Shown: one piece after another, positions 36,616 through 46,282 of the stretch
Position numbering within the stretch: the stretch's first letter is position 1
Layout: each line of letters opens with the position of its first letter
DNA from: Endozoicomonas ascidiicola
GTDB lineage: Bacteria; Pseudomonadota; Gammaproteobacteria; Pseudomonadales; Endozoicomonadaceae
Assembly: GCF_001646945.1 (NCBI RefSeq)
Contig: NZ_LUTV01000007.1
Location: 93,347 to 157,346 of the forward strand
DNA length: 64,000 nucleotides
Direction of reading: 5' to 3'
Position numbers and translations under genes: made by a program
The notes under the pieces: generated by a model
Told to the model about the DNA's origin: nothing
The model's input: only the letters and a program-made list of their open reading frames with translations
The model's database searches: none

Positions 36616-38103
36616 TTACTGGTTGATACGGTTCAGCAGGAATTGCACCAGCATTGGCACCGGGCGACCGGTAGCCCCTTTGTCTTTGCCAGATTTCCAG
36701 GCGGTACCCGCAATATCCAGATGCGCCCAGGGATAGGCTTCTGCAAACTTGGCCAGGAAGCAACCTGCAGTAATGGTGCCAGCACCTGGGCCACCAATGT
36801 TGGCGAGATCGGCAAAGTTACTGTCCAGCTGTTGGGCGTACTCCTCGCCCATTGGCAGTTGCCATGCTTTATCCATGGAGCCTTTGGAGGCATCCAGCAA
36901 TTCTTCCGCTAATGCATTATTGTTACTGAGCAGGCCGGTAGTGTGATGACCAAGTGCAACAATGCAGGCGCCGGTCAGGGTGGCGATATCAACCACGGCT
37001 TCCGGCTTGTAGCGTTCTGCGTAGGTGAGTGCGTCACACAATACCAGACGACCTTCCGCATCGGTGTTCAGAATTTCGATGGTTTTGCCAGACATGGAGG
37101 TAACGATGTCTCCAGGGCGGGTCGCTTTGCCACTTGGCATGTTTTCCGCTGCAGCCACCATACCAATGACGTTTAATGGCAGATCCAGATCGATAATGGC
37201 ATTCATAACGCCAAATACACTGGCAGCGCCGCACATATCAAACTTCATTTCGTCCATGGCAGCACCCGGTTTCAGAGAGATGCCACCGGTATCAAAAGTA
37301 ATGCCTTTGCCAAGTAGAATAAGTGGCTTGGCGCCGCGCTTACCGTTTTTGAATTCCATGCAGATCAAGCGGGCTTCCTGTTCGGAACCGGCGCTGACGG
37401 ACAGCAGGGAGCTCATGCCCAGATCGGACATTTGCTTTTCATTGAGGATTTTGGTGGTCAGCTTAGCGTGACGTTTGGCCAGTGCTTTGGCTTCATCGGC
37501 CAGATAGGCTGGATGACAAATATTGCCGGGAAGGTTGCCCAGCGTTCTGGCTACGTTTCGACCGCTGCCAATGGCTTGACCTTCTGCAAGGCCAGCTTTT
37601 ACTTCATCAGCGTTTTTACGGTCGGTTAAAAGCACTACTTTTTTCAGTGCCGGATCTTTACCACCGTCGTTTTTGTACTGGGAGAATTGATAGAATGCGT
37701 ATTCGACGGCTTCCACCAATTGACGAGTGACCCATTGATGAGATTTTTCAGCAACCGCAAGTTCGTCAATGGCGATGGTAATGTCTTTGGATTTGATCGC
37801 TTTAAGCTGTCCAGTCAGGTTGGCAAGCAGTTTACGGAAGTCGGCTTCGGACAGAGGAGTATTCTTTTCACCGAGAGCAACTAATAGTAAGCGCTCAAAA
37901 GGCGCATGATGCGTATGCAGCAGCATGAGCGAATGACCGGCTTTGAACTCCAGGTCGCCTCGCTTTAATAGGCCGGCCAGATACCCTTCGGTCAGGGTGT
38001 CAATGGCCGTGGCGGAGGCGGGTAATTCTTTTTTTGAGACGGCAATAGCAAGACAGCCGGTTTTCTGTTTTTCTGCGGCGCCGCTTTTAACTACAAATTC
38101 CAT
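36616..38103 (-). CDS. pepA: Cytosol (leucyl) aminopeptidase
   Basis: M17 metallopeptidase removing N-terminal residues from peptides; in E. coli it also acts as a DNA-binding accessory factor for Xer recombination. 495 residues. GKGITFDTGGISLKPGAAMDEMKFDMCGAASV and the family signature NTDAEGRLVLCDAL hold the two-metal ligands. The substrate site LTGACIVALG is intact. GGAGAGACT precedes the ATG. It is divergent from lptF with a 206-bp gap. Confidence 0.96.
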   Translation of the reverse strand: MEFVVKSGAAEKQKTGCLAIAVSKKELPASATAIDTLTEGYLAGLLKRGDLEFKAGHSLMLLHTHHAPFERLLLVALGEKNTPLSEADFRKLLANLTGQLKAIKSKDITIAIDELAVAEKSHQWVTRQLVEAVEYAFYQFSQYKNDGGKDPALKKVVLLTDRKNADEVKAGLAEGQAIGSGRNVARTLGNLPGNICHPAYLADEAKALAKRHAKLTTKILNEKQMSDLGMSSLLSVSAGSEQEARLICMEFKNGKRGAKPLILLGKGITFDTGGISLKPGAAMDEMKFDMCGAASVFGVMNAIIDLDLPLNVIGMVAAAENMPSGKATRPGDIVTSMSGKTIEILNTDAEGRLVLCDALTYAERYKPEAVVDIATLTGACIVALGHHTTGLLSNNNALAEELLDASKGSMDKAWQLPMGEEYAQQLDSNFADLANIGGPGAGTITAGCFLAKFAEAYPWAHLDIAGTAWKSGKDKGATGRPVPMLVQFLLNRINQ

Positions 38104-38309
38104 AGTCTCTCCGAGAGGACAAGTTATCCGATTTCATGGATAATAATACGGTTGAGCCATTTCAACCAGAGTCATAGTGCAATTGCATCACTGTTTTGAT
38201 ACTGAATTCAAGTCTTACGACGATGATCGTTCAGTTGGTATTCTGGTGCTGTGCCTGGGGCTACGGCTTATTTCGACTTTTTTGTGACTTTAATGAATAG
38301 TGTCAGGGC

Positions 38310-39425
38310 ATGCCTTTAATTATCTATCGCTACCTCTCACGCCAGATGCTGCAGGTGATGCTGGCTATCACTGCTGTCGTGTTATTGATCATCATGAGCG
38401 GCCGCTTTGCCAATTATGTGGCTCAGGCGGCAACCGGCACTCTGAAGGCTGAGTTTCTCTTTGCCATCATGGGCTATCGAATTCCGGAATTTCTGGTGAT
38501 GATTCTCCCCCTGGGTTTGTTTCTGGGAATTATTCTGGCCTATGGTCGTCTTTATGTAGACAACGAGATGACGGTGCTCAGCGCCTGTGGGCTAAGTCGC
38601 AATCAACTGTTTGGCATGACATTGCTGCCATCGCTGATGGTCATGGTGGTGGTGGGGGTTTTAAGCCTCTGGATTGCGCCGGCCGGGGTCATGAAAGTTG
38701 GGCAGATTTTTGATCAACAGGATTCATTAACCGAGTTTGATACACTGGTTCCCGGCCGGTTTCAAAATATAGGTAAGGGGCAGAGAGTGACCTACGCTGA
38801 GTCACTGTCCGATGATAAACAGCAAATGAATCAGGTGTTTATCGCAAACCGCAACACGGACAGTAATAATGTTGGCGCGATGACGATTCTGGTTTCTGAA
38901 TCGGGTAAGTTAGAAGAAAACGTGGGCCAGGATGGGCGGCGCTATTTGTTGTTAAAAGATGGCTATCGTTACGATTTGACGCCGGGTATTCTGCCAATCA
39001 GAGAGACTTTGTTCAGCAGTTATGGTTTTCGAATGGAGCAGAAGAGTGCTGCCAAATGGTCAGGGAAGGAGCAGGCGTTACCAACTGCCCAGCTGATAAA
39101 CTCTGACAAATTAGCTTATCGTGCCGAGCTGCAATGGCGGTTGTCTTTGCCGCTGTTGATTCCGGTGATTGTTTTGCTGGCGTTGCCTCTCGCTCAAGTG
39201 AATCCAAGGCAGGGGCGTTATGTGAAATTATTGCCCGGTATTCTGCTGTATCTTTTTTATCTGTCGTTGTTGATGAGCGGGCGAGGGGCTATTGAAGATG
39301 GGCGGTTACCTGTAAATATTGGTCTCTGGCCGATTCATGGCTTGTTTTTGTTGATTGCTTTGACGTTGTATTTCTTTGAGCCGGGCAAGCTCTGGCTGTC
39401 ACGCCGGAGGGCTCGCCATGCGTAA
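38310..39425 (+). CDS. lptF: LPS export permease LptF
   Basis: Inner-membrane half of the LptB2FG ABC transporter that extracts lipopolysaccharide. 371 residues with three N-terminal membrane helices (to ~125), a periplasmic beta-jellyroll (~130-260) and three C-terminal helices. The IIYRYLSRQMLQVMLAITAVVLL N-terminus and the coupling segment around LSACGLSRNQLFG are typical. It overlaps lptG by eight bases. Confidence 0.95.
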   Translation: MPLIIYRYLSRQMLQVMLAITAVVLLIIMSGRFANYVAQAATGTLKAEFLFAIMGYRIPEFLVMILPLGLFLGIILAYGRLYVDNEMTVLSACGLSRNQLFGMTLLPSLMVMVVVGVLSLWIAPAGVMKVGQIFDQQDSLTEFDTLVPGRFQNIGKGQRVTYAESLSDDKQQMNQVFIANRNTDSNNVGAMTILVSESGKLEENVGQDGRRYLLLKDGYRYDLTPGILPIRETLFSSYGFRMEQKSAAKWSGKEQALPTAQLINSDKLAYRAELQWRLSLPLLIPVIVLLALPLAQVNPRQGRYVKLLPGILLYLFYLSLLMSGRGAIEDGRLPVNIGLWPIHGLFLLIALTLYFFEPGKLWLSRRRARHA

Positions 39426-40476
39426 GCTCGATCGTTATATTTCCCGCAATGTACTGGGTTCTACGGTTCTTGTTCTGCTGATACTGGTGTTTCTGGAAGC
39501 GTTGTTTTCGTTTTTGGGGCAGCTGGAAAATGTCCGTGGTAATTATCAGTCCGTGGACGCCTTACTCTATACGCTGTTGATGATCCCGCGAAAATTGTAT
39601 GAACTGATCCCGGTTTCGGCATTGGTTGGGTGTCTGGTGGGGCTCGGCTCCATGGCATCGAACAGTGAACTGGTGGTGATGAGGGCGGCAGGTATCTCCC
39701 TCTGGCGAATGCTGGCCTCTGTTATGAAACCCGCGCTGCTACTGATTTTGACCGGACTGCTGTTGGGTGAATATCTGGCACCGATGACAGAACAGATTGC
39801 TGAAACTCGCAGAGCCATCGCCCGTTCCGTTGATGGTTCTTATTCCGGTGAAGGCTTCTGGCATCGGGAAGGCAATGAATACATGTACTTCAATGCGGTT
39901 GAACCCAACGGTGTATTGTATGGTGTCAGTCGCTATGAGTTTGATGAGGATATGGTGCTGCAGGAAAGCTCTTTTGCCAAGCGAGCTATTTATCAGGCAG
40001 ATCATTGGTTGCTGGAAGAAGTAACTACCCTTAAGCGGGATGGGGATCGCTTTGTGACCGAGCAGCAGTTGATCGAACCCTGGGAAACCAATCTGACCAC
40101 TACGTTGCTAAAGGTCGTGGTGGTTAAACCGGAAGCGTTGTCTATTTCGGGCTTGATGACCTATTCGGACTATCTGGCGCAGCAGGGTTTGAATTCTGGA
40201 GAGTATAGCCTGGCCTTCTGGGAGAAGGTGCTTCAGCCTTTGTCTATTCTTTCTTTGGTGCTGGTGGGTATCTCGTTTGTTTTCGGTCCTTTGCGCTCGG
40301 TAAGCATGGGGTACCGGGTGTTTGCCGGAGTGATTACCGGTGTCGTCTTTATGGTCGTGCAAAACCTCATGGGGCCATCGAGCCTTGTGTTTGGCTTTCC
40401 GCCAGCGATCTCTGTTTTGATGCCCATTGTCGTCTGTTTGGTGATTGGTGCTGTGATGCTGAAAAAGGCCGCCTGA
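39418..40476 (+). CDS. lptG: LPS export permease LptG
   Basis: Partner of LptF. 352 residues from the ATG at 39418 (MRKLDRYISRNVLGSTVLVLL); the frame open from 39376 lies inside lptF and is not used. Same six-helix plus jellyroll layout. The coupling helix is in NSELVVMRAAGISLWRM. C-terminal helices: SLVLVGISFVFGPLRSVSMG, GVVFMVVQNLMGPSSLV and LMPIVVCLVIGAVML. Followed by a strong terminator. Confidence 0.95.
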   Translation: MRKLDRYISRNVLGSTVLVLLILVFLEALFSFLGQLENVRGNYQSVDALLYTLLMIPRKLYELIPVSALVGCLVGLGSMASNSELVVMRAAGISLWRMLASVMKPALLLILTGLLLGEYLAPMTEQIAETRRAIARSVDGSYSGEGFWHREGNEYMYFNAVEPNGVLYGVSRYEFDEDMVLQESSFAKRAIYQADHWLLEEVTTLKRDGDRFVTEQQLIEPWETNLTTTLLKVVVVKPEALSISGLMTYSDYLAQQGLNSGEYSLAFWEKVLQPLSILSLVLVGISFVFGPLRSVSMGYRVFAGVITGVVFMVVQNLMGPSSLVFGFPPAISVLMPIVVCLVIGAVMLKKAA

Positions 40477-40501
40477 TCATTATCGGGTTGAGCCTGAAAG
40501 C

Positions 40502-40540
40502 AAAAAGCCATCCGATTGATATAAACGGATGGCTTTTTTT
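40502..40540 (+). terminator. Rho-independent terminator after lptG
   Basis: AAAAAGCCATCCG and CGGATGGCTTTTT pair over 13 bp around an 11-base loop and end in seven T. It could also stop the convergent small gene. Confidence 0.9.
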
Positions 40541-40571
40541 GATTTAGAAGCATTGCAAAACAATGAAAGGA

Positions 40572-40724
40572 TTAACGACGAATTCTGCGTTCTCTTTCCG
40601 CAGGGTGCCGGGCTTCAACTTTCACCGGGCAGTACAATCTGCTCTCTTCCTGTTGTTGGCCACATAGGCGACGAAATGTCTCCGTAAGCTGTAACAGAAT
40701 TTGTTCAAATAATTGGGTGTTCAT
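40572..40724 (-). CDS. Small unknown protein, 50 residues
   Basis: The ATG at 40724 is preceded by GAGAGGAG eight bases upstream, a strong ribosome-binding site; this decides the start although the frame is open further. The product begins MNTQLFEQILLQLTETFRRL, an amphipathic helix, followed by one Cys pair (CGQQQEESRLYC) and a basic end, RHPAERERRIRR. Not recognised. It is convergent with lptG behind a shared terminator. Confidence 0.6.
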   Translation of the reverse strand: MNTQLFEQILLQLTETFRRLCGQQQEESRLYCPVKVEARHPAERERRIRR

Positions 40725-40877
40725 ACTGACAACTCCTCTCGTCGTGCATGACCTGATATGCGTTCGATGGTTATCGAGCGTTCTCATGAGGGGCATATGT
40801 GACCCGCATACTCATTCTAATACGGATAAGTATAAATACCAATCCGTTTTCGTTTATTGTCTATTTGTACATAAAGT

Positions 40878-41351
40878 TTACTGCTTTGCTTTTTTAGGTA
40901 GCAGTATGACTTTTGACCGAGAAGCCATGTCTTGCCAACTGCGTTTATCCTTATCCAGAATAGCCCAGGCGAGCCCAATACCACCCAGTAGCAATGAGGG
41001 TATGGCAACGATAAAGCGTAGTAGGCTTTGACCGGGTGAAATTAATTGGTTGTGCTCACTCACGACTTTTATTCGCCATGCCAGCATGCCGAGAGTCTGT
41101 CCATTTCGGGTCCAGAAAAAGCCGTAGAAACCATAGGTCAGCACTAGTAGGGTGGAGTAAAAAAATGGGCCGCCAAGGTTGTAGCCTTCTGCCGTCATTT
41201 GTCGTAATTGTTCATTTCCATAGATCTGAATCTGGATAAACAGGTTGATGAACCCCACCAGAAAGAAAAGAGCGAGGATCAGAAAAGAATCATAGAGCAT
41301 AGAAGCAACTCTTCTCCAAAGAGGCGCTGGAGTGACGTTTATGGCGTCCAT
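40878..41351 (-). CDS. RDD-family membrane protein
   Basis: 157 residues with three membrane helices. The Arg-Asp-Asp family pattern appears as APLWRRVASMLYDSFLIL (Arg and Asp in the first helix), with a final WQDMASRSKVILLPK. NGQTLGMLAWRIKVV is the conserved central motif. Function unknown, perhaps ion exchange. Found near lptFG in pseudomonads. Confidence 0.9.
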   Translation of the reverse strand: MDAINVTPAPLWRRVASMLYDSFLILALFFLVGFINLFIQIQIYGNEQLRQMTAEGYNLGGPFFYSTLLVLTYGFYGFFWTRNGQTLGMLAWRIKVVSEHNQLISPGQSLLRFIVAIPSLLLGGIGLAWAILDKDKRSWQDMASRSKVILLPKKAKQ

Positions 41352-41522
41352 TGTGTTTTAGCCTTGTTATTTCAACAGAGCCTAGTTTATCTGGAAATGA
41401 TATCTGAATGAAATGAAGTTGTTGTCTATGCTTGATTAGTGATTGTCCAGTTTTTCCATTCGTTGGTCGATAGTTCTCCAAGATTACCTTTTCCTTTTGC
41501 AAATGGCTTTGTGAGGTCCATT

Positions 41523-42821
41523 ATGATGTGGCTTGAGCTCTGTGTGGTGCTGGGTTTTATCTATCTAGGGGCCAGATTGGGCAGCATTGGCATTGGGTTT
41601 GCCGGTGCTGCCGGAGTCATAGTGCTGACTCTTGGTTTTGGGCTCGAGCCCGGGTCCATTCCGGTGGATGTCATTCTGATTATCATGTCGGTCATTGGTG
41701 CCGTGGCAGCCATGCAGGTGGCCGGTGGATTGGGTTATCTAGTGCAGCTGGCAGACGGCCTACTCCGCAAACAGCCAAAACAAGTGACCTTCTTTGCGCC
41801 TTTGATTAGCTATTTTATGACGCTCTTGGCGGGCACCGGGCATACTGCCTATTCAACATTGCCAGTGATTTCTGCGGTTGCTCAGGAAAATGGTGTTCGA
41901 CCTTCTCGCCCTTTAAGTATCTCTGTGATTGCATCACAGGTAGCAATCACCGCATCACCGGTGTCTGCAGCGGTTGTCGTATTCAGTGGTCTCCTAGAGC
42001 CGTTGGGAGTGGGTTACCTTGATCTGCTTTTTATCTGTATACCCACAACACTGGCTGCGGTGATGCTGACGTCGCTGGTTTGCAATTACATGGGGTGTGA
42101 ACTTAAGGATGATGAGGTGTATCAGCAGAGACTGGCAGAGGGGTTGATCAAACCCCATGGTAAGGTTGAGCATCGTGTCTCCTCCGGAGCCAAATACTCA
42201 GTGCTCATTTTTCTATTAAGTATTATTGCAGTGGTTATTTATGCAACACTCATCAGCGACAAAGTAGGCATTATTCAGGACCCGATTTTACCCAGAGACA
42301 GTGCAATTATTTCCATTATGCTGACGGCGGGTTGTCTAATTACGTTGGTGTCGGGAATCAATACCGGAGATATTCTTAATGCCCAGACGTTTAAATCCGG
42401 TATGAGCGCCTGTATTTGTGTGCTGGGAGTTGCATGGTTGGGGAATACGTTTGTAGGCGCATATCTTGATGATATCAAGATGGTGGCTGGTGATCTTCTT
42501 CAGCGTTTGCCGTGGCTGTTGTCCGTCGCTTTGTTTTTTGCTTCCATGCTGCTTTATTCCCAGGCGGCAACCACCAGAGCGTTGATGCCAGCTGCACTGA
42601 TGTTGGTGGATCCGGTCACGGCCATTGCTTCTTTTGCCGCAGTCAGTGCCTTGTTTGTTCTGCCTACGTACCCAACGTTACTGGCGGCGGTGGAAATGGA
42701 TGAGACCGGATCAACCCGTATTGGTCGTTACGTATTTAATCATCCATTTTTTCTTCCTGGCGTGATCTGCCTGACGCTGTCCGTTACGTTCGGATTTTTC
42801 TGGGCACCGGTTATTTTGTAA
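41523..42821 (+). CDS. Anaerobic C4-dicarboxylate transporter, DcuA/DcuB family
   Basis: Inner-membrane exchanger of fumarate, succinate, malate or aspartate. About 432 residues starting MMWLELCVVLGFIYLGARLG, with GAGG six bases before the ATG. Ten or more hydrophobic helices. Family motifs: AGGLGYLVQLADGLLRKQPKQV, LAGTGHTAYSTLPVI, RPSRPLSISVIASQVAITASPVSAAVV, and SQAATTRALMPAAL near the end. It cannot be assigned to DcuA or DcuB from sequence alone. Monocistronic, divergent from the RDD gene. Confidence 0.9.
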   Translation: MMWLELCVVLGFIYLGARLGSIGIGFAGAAGVIVLTLGFGLEPGSIPVDVILIIMSVIGAVAAMQVAGGLGYLVQLADGLLRKQPKQVTFFAPLISYFMTLLAGTGHTAYSTLPVISAVAQENGVRPSRPLSISVIASQVAITASPVSAAVVVFSGLLEPLGVGYLDLLFICIPTTLAAVMLTSLVCNYMGCELKDDEVYQQRLAEGLIKPHGKVEHRVSSGAKYSVLIFLLSIIAVVIYATLISDKVGIIQDPILPRDSAIISIMLTAGCLITLVSGINTGDILNAQTFKSGMSACICVLGVAWLGNTFVGAYLDDIKMVAGDLLQRLPWLLSVALFFASMLLYSQAATTRALMPAALMLVDPVTAIASFAAVSALFVLPTYPTLLAAVEMDETGSTRIGRYVFNHPFFLPGVICLTLSVTFGFFWAPVIL

Positions 42822-42908
42822 TTCAGCGATTAAAAAAGAAGGCTTGGCTAAATTTTAAGATCCTCTGTTATGCTGGAACGATAAAAATAACAGTGACAGG
42901 GGATCGGT

Positions 42909-43448
42909 ATGCTGACAACGGATAATACTCTGCTGGTTATTGTGGATGTTCAGGGAAAGCTGGCCACATTGATGCATGACAATGAGGCGCTGTTTAAAAA
43001 CTTGCAGGCTTTGGCTAAAGGCTCGGTGTTGCTGGATATCCCCATTCTCTGGCTCGAGCAACTTCCTGAAAAATTGGGCTCTACCATTCCGGAACTTCAA
43101 GATATTCTTTCTGATCTTACACCTATCGAAAAATCATCATTCAGTGGTTGTGGTGCCCAGGGGTTTACCTCGGCTCTAAAAGCCAGCGGACGACAAAAGA
43201 TTCTACTGGCAGGTATTGAGGCGCATATTTGTGTGTATCAGACGGCAGCGGATCTATTGCTTCAGGGGTATGAGGTTGAGGTGGTGGTTGATGCGGTGTC
43301 ATCCAGAACGCTGCAAAGCAAGGACGTAGCCCTGGATAAAATGTCGGCGTTGGGTGCGGATTTAACAACGGTGGAAATGGCGTTGTTTGAGTTGATGGAA
43401 ACCGCTGAAGCACCGCAGTTTCGGGAGATTGCCCGCTTGATTAAATAG
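42909..43448 (+). CDS. Isochorismatase-family hydrolase (YcaC-like)
   Basis: 179-residue cysteine hydrolase. The catalytic triad is visible: Asp in LLVIVDVQGKLA, Lys in PIEKSSFSG and Cys in GIEAHICVYQTAADLL. The cis-peptide region and overall length fit the YcaC/nicotinamidase-like subgroup; substrate unknown. GACAGGGGATCGGT precedes the ATG. A tandem repeat containing stop codons begins at the stop. Confidence 0.9.
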   Translation: MLTTDNTLLVIVDVQGKLATLMHDNEALFKNLQALAKGSVLLDIPILWLEQLPEKLGSTIPELQDILSDLTPIEKSSFSGCGAQGFTSALKASGRQKILLAGIEAHICVYQTAADLLLQGYEVEVVVDAVSSRTLQSKDVALDKMSALGADLTTVEMALFELMETAEAPQFREIARLIK

Positions 43449-43477
43449 GCCTGATTAAATAGACCTGGTTAAATAGT
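43440..43477. repeat. 14-bp tandem repeat spanning the isochorismatase-family stop codon
   Basis: TTAAATAGGCCTGA, TTAAATAGACCTGG and TTAAATAGTGCTGA follow one another. The first TAG is the stop codon; the next two repeats keep it in register only as to phase of the unit, not the frame. Confidence 0.8.
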
Positions 43478-43486
43478 GCTGAGCGA

Positions 43487-43513
43487 GTGACGGTCTCTCT
43501 GGAAAACCGTCAC
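43487..43513. terminator. Convergent terminator hairpin
   Basis: GTGACGGT and ACCGTCAC form a perfect 8-bp stem between the hydrolase gene and the convergent YjiH-type gene. Confidence 0.65.
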
Positions 43514-43524
43514 GTTAAATCTCA

Positions 43525-44895
43525 TCAGAACAGTATATGAGCGACACCGGCGATCACTGGAAGGGTAACCAGTGTTCTGAGAATGAAGATGATAAACAGC
43601 TCCAAAAGGGTGACGGGGATTTTACTGCCCAGCAGCAGAGCGCCCACTTCAGAAAGATATATCAGCTGTGTCAAAGAGAGCGCGGCAACCACAAAGCGGG
43701 TCATTTCATTTTCAAATGAAGCGGCCAGAATGGAAGGCACAAACATATCGGTAAAGCCGATCATCATCGTGGTTGATGCGTCCTGAGCTTCAGGGATTTG
43801 CAGTAGATTCAACAGCGGCACAAAGGGCATGCCTAAATACTGAAACACCGGCGTGTATTCCGCAATCATAAGTGCAATGGTGCCGACGCCCATAACCACT
43901 GGTAAAACACCAAATACCATATCAACGGCATTTTTTATGCCTTCCTGAAAAACAGTGATTGGATTTTTGATCTTTGCCGCTTTTTCCAGAGCCATTTCCA
44001 TGCCCCAGCTAAAGGCGGTGCTACCTTCAGGAATGACTTCACCGTCTTCGGTGCGTGCTTTGCCGCAGATGAAAATATCTTTCTTGCGGGATAGTGGTGG
44101 CAACTTTGGAACAATCATGGCGGCAACGATACCTGCCAGACATACGGTTAAGTAGAACTGGGCAAACATATATTCCAGCCCAACCTGGGCTGCAACTACC
44201 AGAGAGAATGTGATGGATACTACCGAAAAGGTGGTGCCAATAATGGCGGCCTCTCTCTGAGTGTAATAGGAGTTTTCGTACTGTTTGCTGGTCATCAGGA
44301 TGCCAACACTGCCATCACCCAGCCAAGAAGCAATACAGTTGATAGAGGAGCGACCTGGTAGATTGAACAATGGACGCATGACCTTTGTCATGAGCGCGCC
44401 AAGCAGCTCCAGTAAGCCAAAGTCCATCAGCAGTGGTAACAGAAGACCAGCAAAAATAAAGACAGAGAACAGGGTGGGCATTAAGTCATTCAATACCATG
44501 CCTCCGGTGGCGCTGGACCAGATCGCCTGGGGGCCTGCGTTGAAATAGGTGGCCAGTATAAAAATCATTCCTATCACTCGAACCAGGCACCACGGTGCTG
44601 AAACGTTCAGCAGAGAAGCAATAAATGGGTATCGGTTAAGCCAGCGAGGCTCAATGGCTTTGATAAGGAGTGTCATGACGCCGGTAATGGTAACCGCAAT
44701 AGTGATAATCGTGGTGAGTTCATCTTGCAGGGTGGATTTCAGGCCGCTGGCAAGGATGGCCACAGGAATGGTGAAATCGCCATTGTAGCTGACGGGAGTA
44801 ATGAACAGCAGAATGCCAGTCAAAGAGGGGACAAGAAAGGTGAGCCAGTCTGTCAGACTGAGTTCTTTTTTGGGTATAGCGGTAAACTGCTTCAT
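43525..44895 (-). CDS. YjiH-family membrane protein with nucleoside-recognition (Gate) domains
   Basis: About 456 residues from the ATG at 44895 (MKQFTAIPKKELSLTDWLTFL), with AAGG six bases upstream. Around ten membrane helices and two Gate-type segments (SINCIASWLGDGSVGILMTSKQYE and TTMMIGFTDMFVPSILAA). YjiH proteins are proposed transporters, with unknown substrate. It stands alone on the minus strand downstream of an AT-rich gap (44930-45110) that may hold its promoter. Confidence 0.88.
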   Translation of the reverse strand: MKQFTAIPKKELSLTDWLTFLVPSLTGILLFITPVSYNGDFTIPVAILASGLKSTLQDELTTIITIAVTITGVMTLLIKAIEPRWLNRYPFIASLLNVSAPWCLVRVIGMIFILATYFNAGPQAIWSSATGGMVLNDLMPTLFSVFIFAGLLLPLLMDFGLLELLGALMTKVMRPLFNLPGRSSINCIASWLGDGSVGILMTSKQYENSYYTQREAAIIGTTFSVVSITFSLVVAAQVGLEYMFAQFYLTVCLAGIVAAMIVPKLPPLSRKKDIFICGKARTEDGEVIPEGSTAFSWGMEMALEKAAKIKNPITVFQEGIKNAVDMVFGVLPVVMGVGTIALMIAEYTPVFQYLGMPFVPLLNLLQIPEAQDASTTMMIGFTDMFVPSILAASFENEMTRFVVAALSLTQLIYLSEVGALLLGSKIPVTLLELFIIFILRTLVTLPVIAGVAHILF

Positions 44896-45116
44896 AACAC
44901 GCCTTGGGTTTGGAGTTATATCCAAAAATCGTATTCAGACAGTGTAGATTTTCTGCCTAATAAGTAAACAAAGGAATATGTTCGGTAAATAACTACACAT
45001 ATCTGTATATGTCACAAACAAGTTGGTGATATATATAACGATATATTGAATTAATATGCATTTTAATTCAATAAATATTAAGCTTTGGGGAAGGTGTTTT
45101 GTACTTGATAAATAAC

Positions 45117-45145
45117 GCCTTGCCGGTATTCATTACCAGCAAGGC
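45117..45145 (-). terminator. Terminator hairpin downstream of gcvT
   Basis: GCCTTGCTGGTA pairs with TACCGGCAAGGC, one mismatch, five-base loop, 12 bases past the gcvT stop. Followed by GTTATTT on the minus strand. Confidence 0.7.
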
Positions 45146-45157
45146 TCGGTAGATCAC

Positions 45158-46279
45158 TTAGCCTCTGTGATAACGTTGTTCTACAAAAGGCATTTTACTT
45201 ACCGTCATTGCCAGCTTTTTACCCCGAACAACAGCATATACTTCCGTATCCATTTTGGCGAAACCGGAATTAATTAATGCCATGGCAATTGGAGATCCAA
45301 TCGTTGGTCCGAAAGTACCTGAAGTAACCCTGCCAATGACCTCATCCTGCTCATTGACCAGCTCGGCGCCTTCACGAACCGGTGCCCGGCTATTACCAAT
45401 CAAGCCGACACGGCGTGTTGAAACATCTTTGGTGTCAATCTGATGGAGTACGTGGGCGTGACCAATAAATCCACCGGCTCTTTCCCCGCCGGTACGGCGG
45501 CATTTGCTGATGGCCCAGATCAAACCACCTTCGATAGGAGTGGTGTTTTCATTGATGTCGTGTCCGTACAGGCAAAGACCCGATTCAAGGCGCAAGGAAT
45601 CACGGGCGCCAAGGCCGGTCAGCTCTACTTCGGGCTGATCCAGTAGGAGCTGGGTGACTTTCTCGGCACCCTTTTCCGGAATGGATATTTCAAAACCATC
45701 TTCGCCGGTGTAGCCGGAACGACTGATAAAACAGGTGATGCCATCAATGTCCAGATGCAGTGAATCCATAAACACCATATTGGCTACTTCTGGCACCAAT
45801 CGTTGTAAAGCTGTCACAGCTTCAGGCCCTTGAATGGCAATCAAGGCGCGATCGTCCAGACGCTCCAGAGTGACATCATCGGGAAGGTGCGCTTGAATAT
45901 GAGCAATGTCCTGTTCTTTGCAGGCTGCATTGACGACTAAGTACAGGTATTGCTCATAACGGGTGATCATCAAGTCATCGAGAATGCCACCGTTCTCGTT
46001 GGTGAACACTGCATAACGCTGTTTGCCTACTGGTAGATCAATAACATCAACCGGAACCAGCGTTTCCAGAAACTGATCGGCTTTTTTGCCAGTCAGTGTT
46101 AACTGTCCCATATGAGAAACATCAAACAGTCCGGCTTTATCGCGAGTGTGCAGGTGCTCACCTTTAACGCCCAGAGGATATTGAACCGGCATTTCATAGC
46201 CCGCAAACGGCACCATCTTGCCTTGGTTGGCTACGTGGAGGTCAAACAACGGTGTTCGTTTAAGTGTCTCGGTTGACAT
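45158..46279 (-). CDS. gcvT: Glycine cleavage system T protein (aminomethyltransferase)
   Basis: Transfers the methylene group from the H-protein to tetrahydrofolate, releasing ammonia. 373 residues. Folate-binding and catalytic regions: LFDVSHMGQLTLTGKKADQFLE (catalytic Asp), GGILDDLMITRYEQYLYLVVNAAC, RSGYTGEDGFEISIP, LGARDSLRLESGLCLYGHDI and the C-terminal VTSGTFGPTIGSPIAMALI. Three bases separate it from gcvP. No gcvH lies in the window. Confidence 0.96.
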   Translation of the reverse strand: MSTETLKRTPLFDLHVANQGKMVPFAGYEMPVQYPLGVKGEHLHTRDKAGLFDVSHMGQLTLTGKKADQFLETLVPVDVIDLPVGKQRYAVFTNENGGILDDLMITRYEQYLYLVVNAACKEQDIAHIQAHLPDDVTLERLDDRALIAIQGPEAVTALQRLVPEVANMVFMDSLHLDIDGITCFISRSGYTGEDGFEISIPEKGAEKVTQLLLDQPEVELTGLGARDSLRLESGLCLYGHDINENTTPIEGGLIWAISKCRRTGGERAGGFIGHAHVLHQIDTKDVSTRRVGLIGNSRAPVREGAELVNEQDEVIGRVTSGTFGPTIGSPIAMALINSGFAKMDTEVYAVVRGKKLAMTVSKMPFVEQRYHRG

Positions 46280-46282
46280 GAA

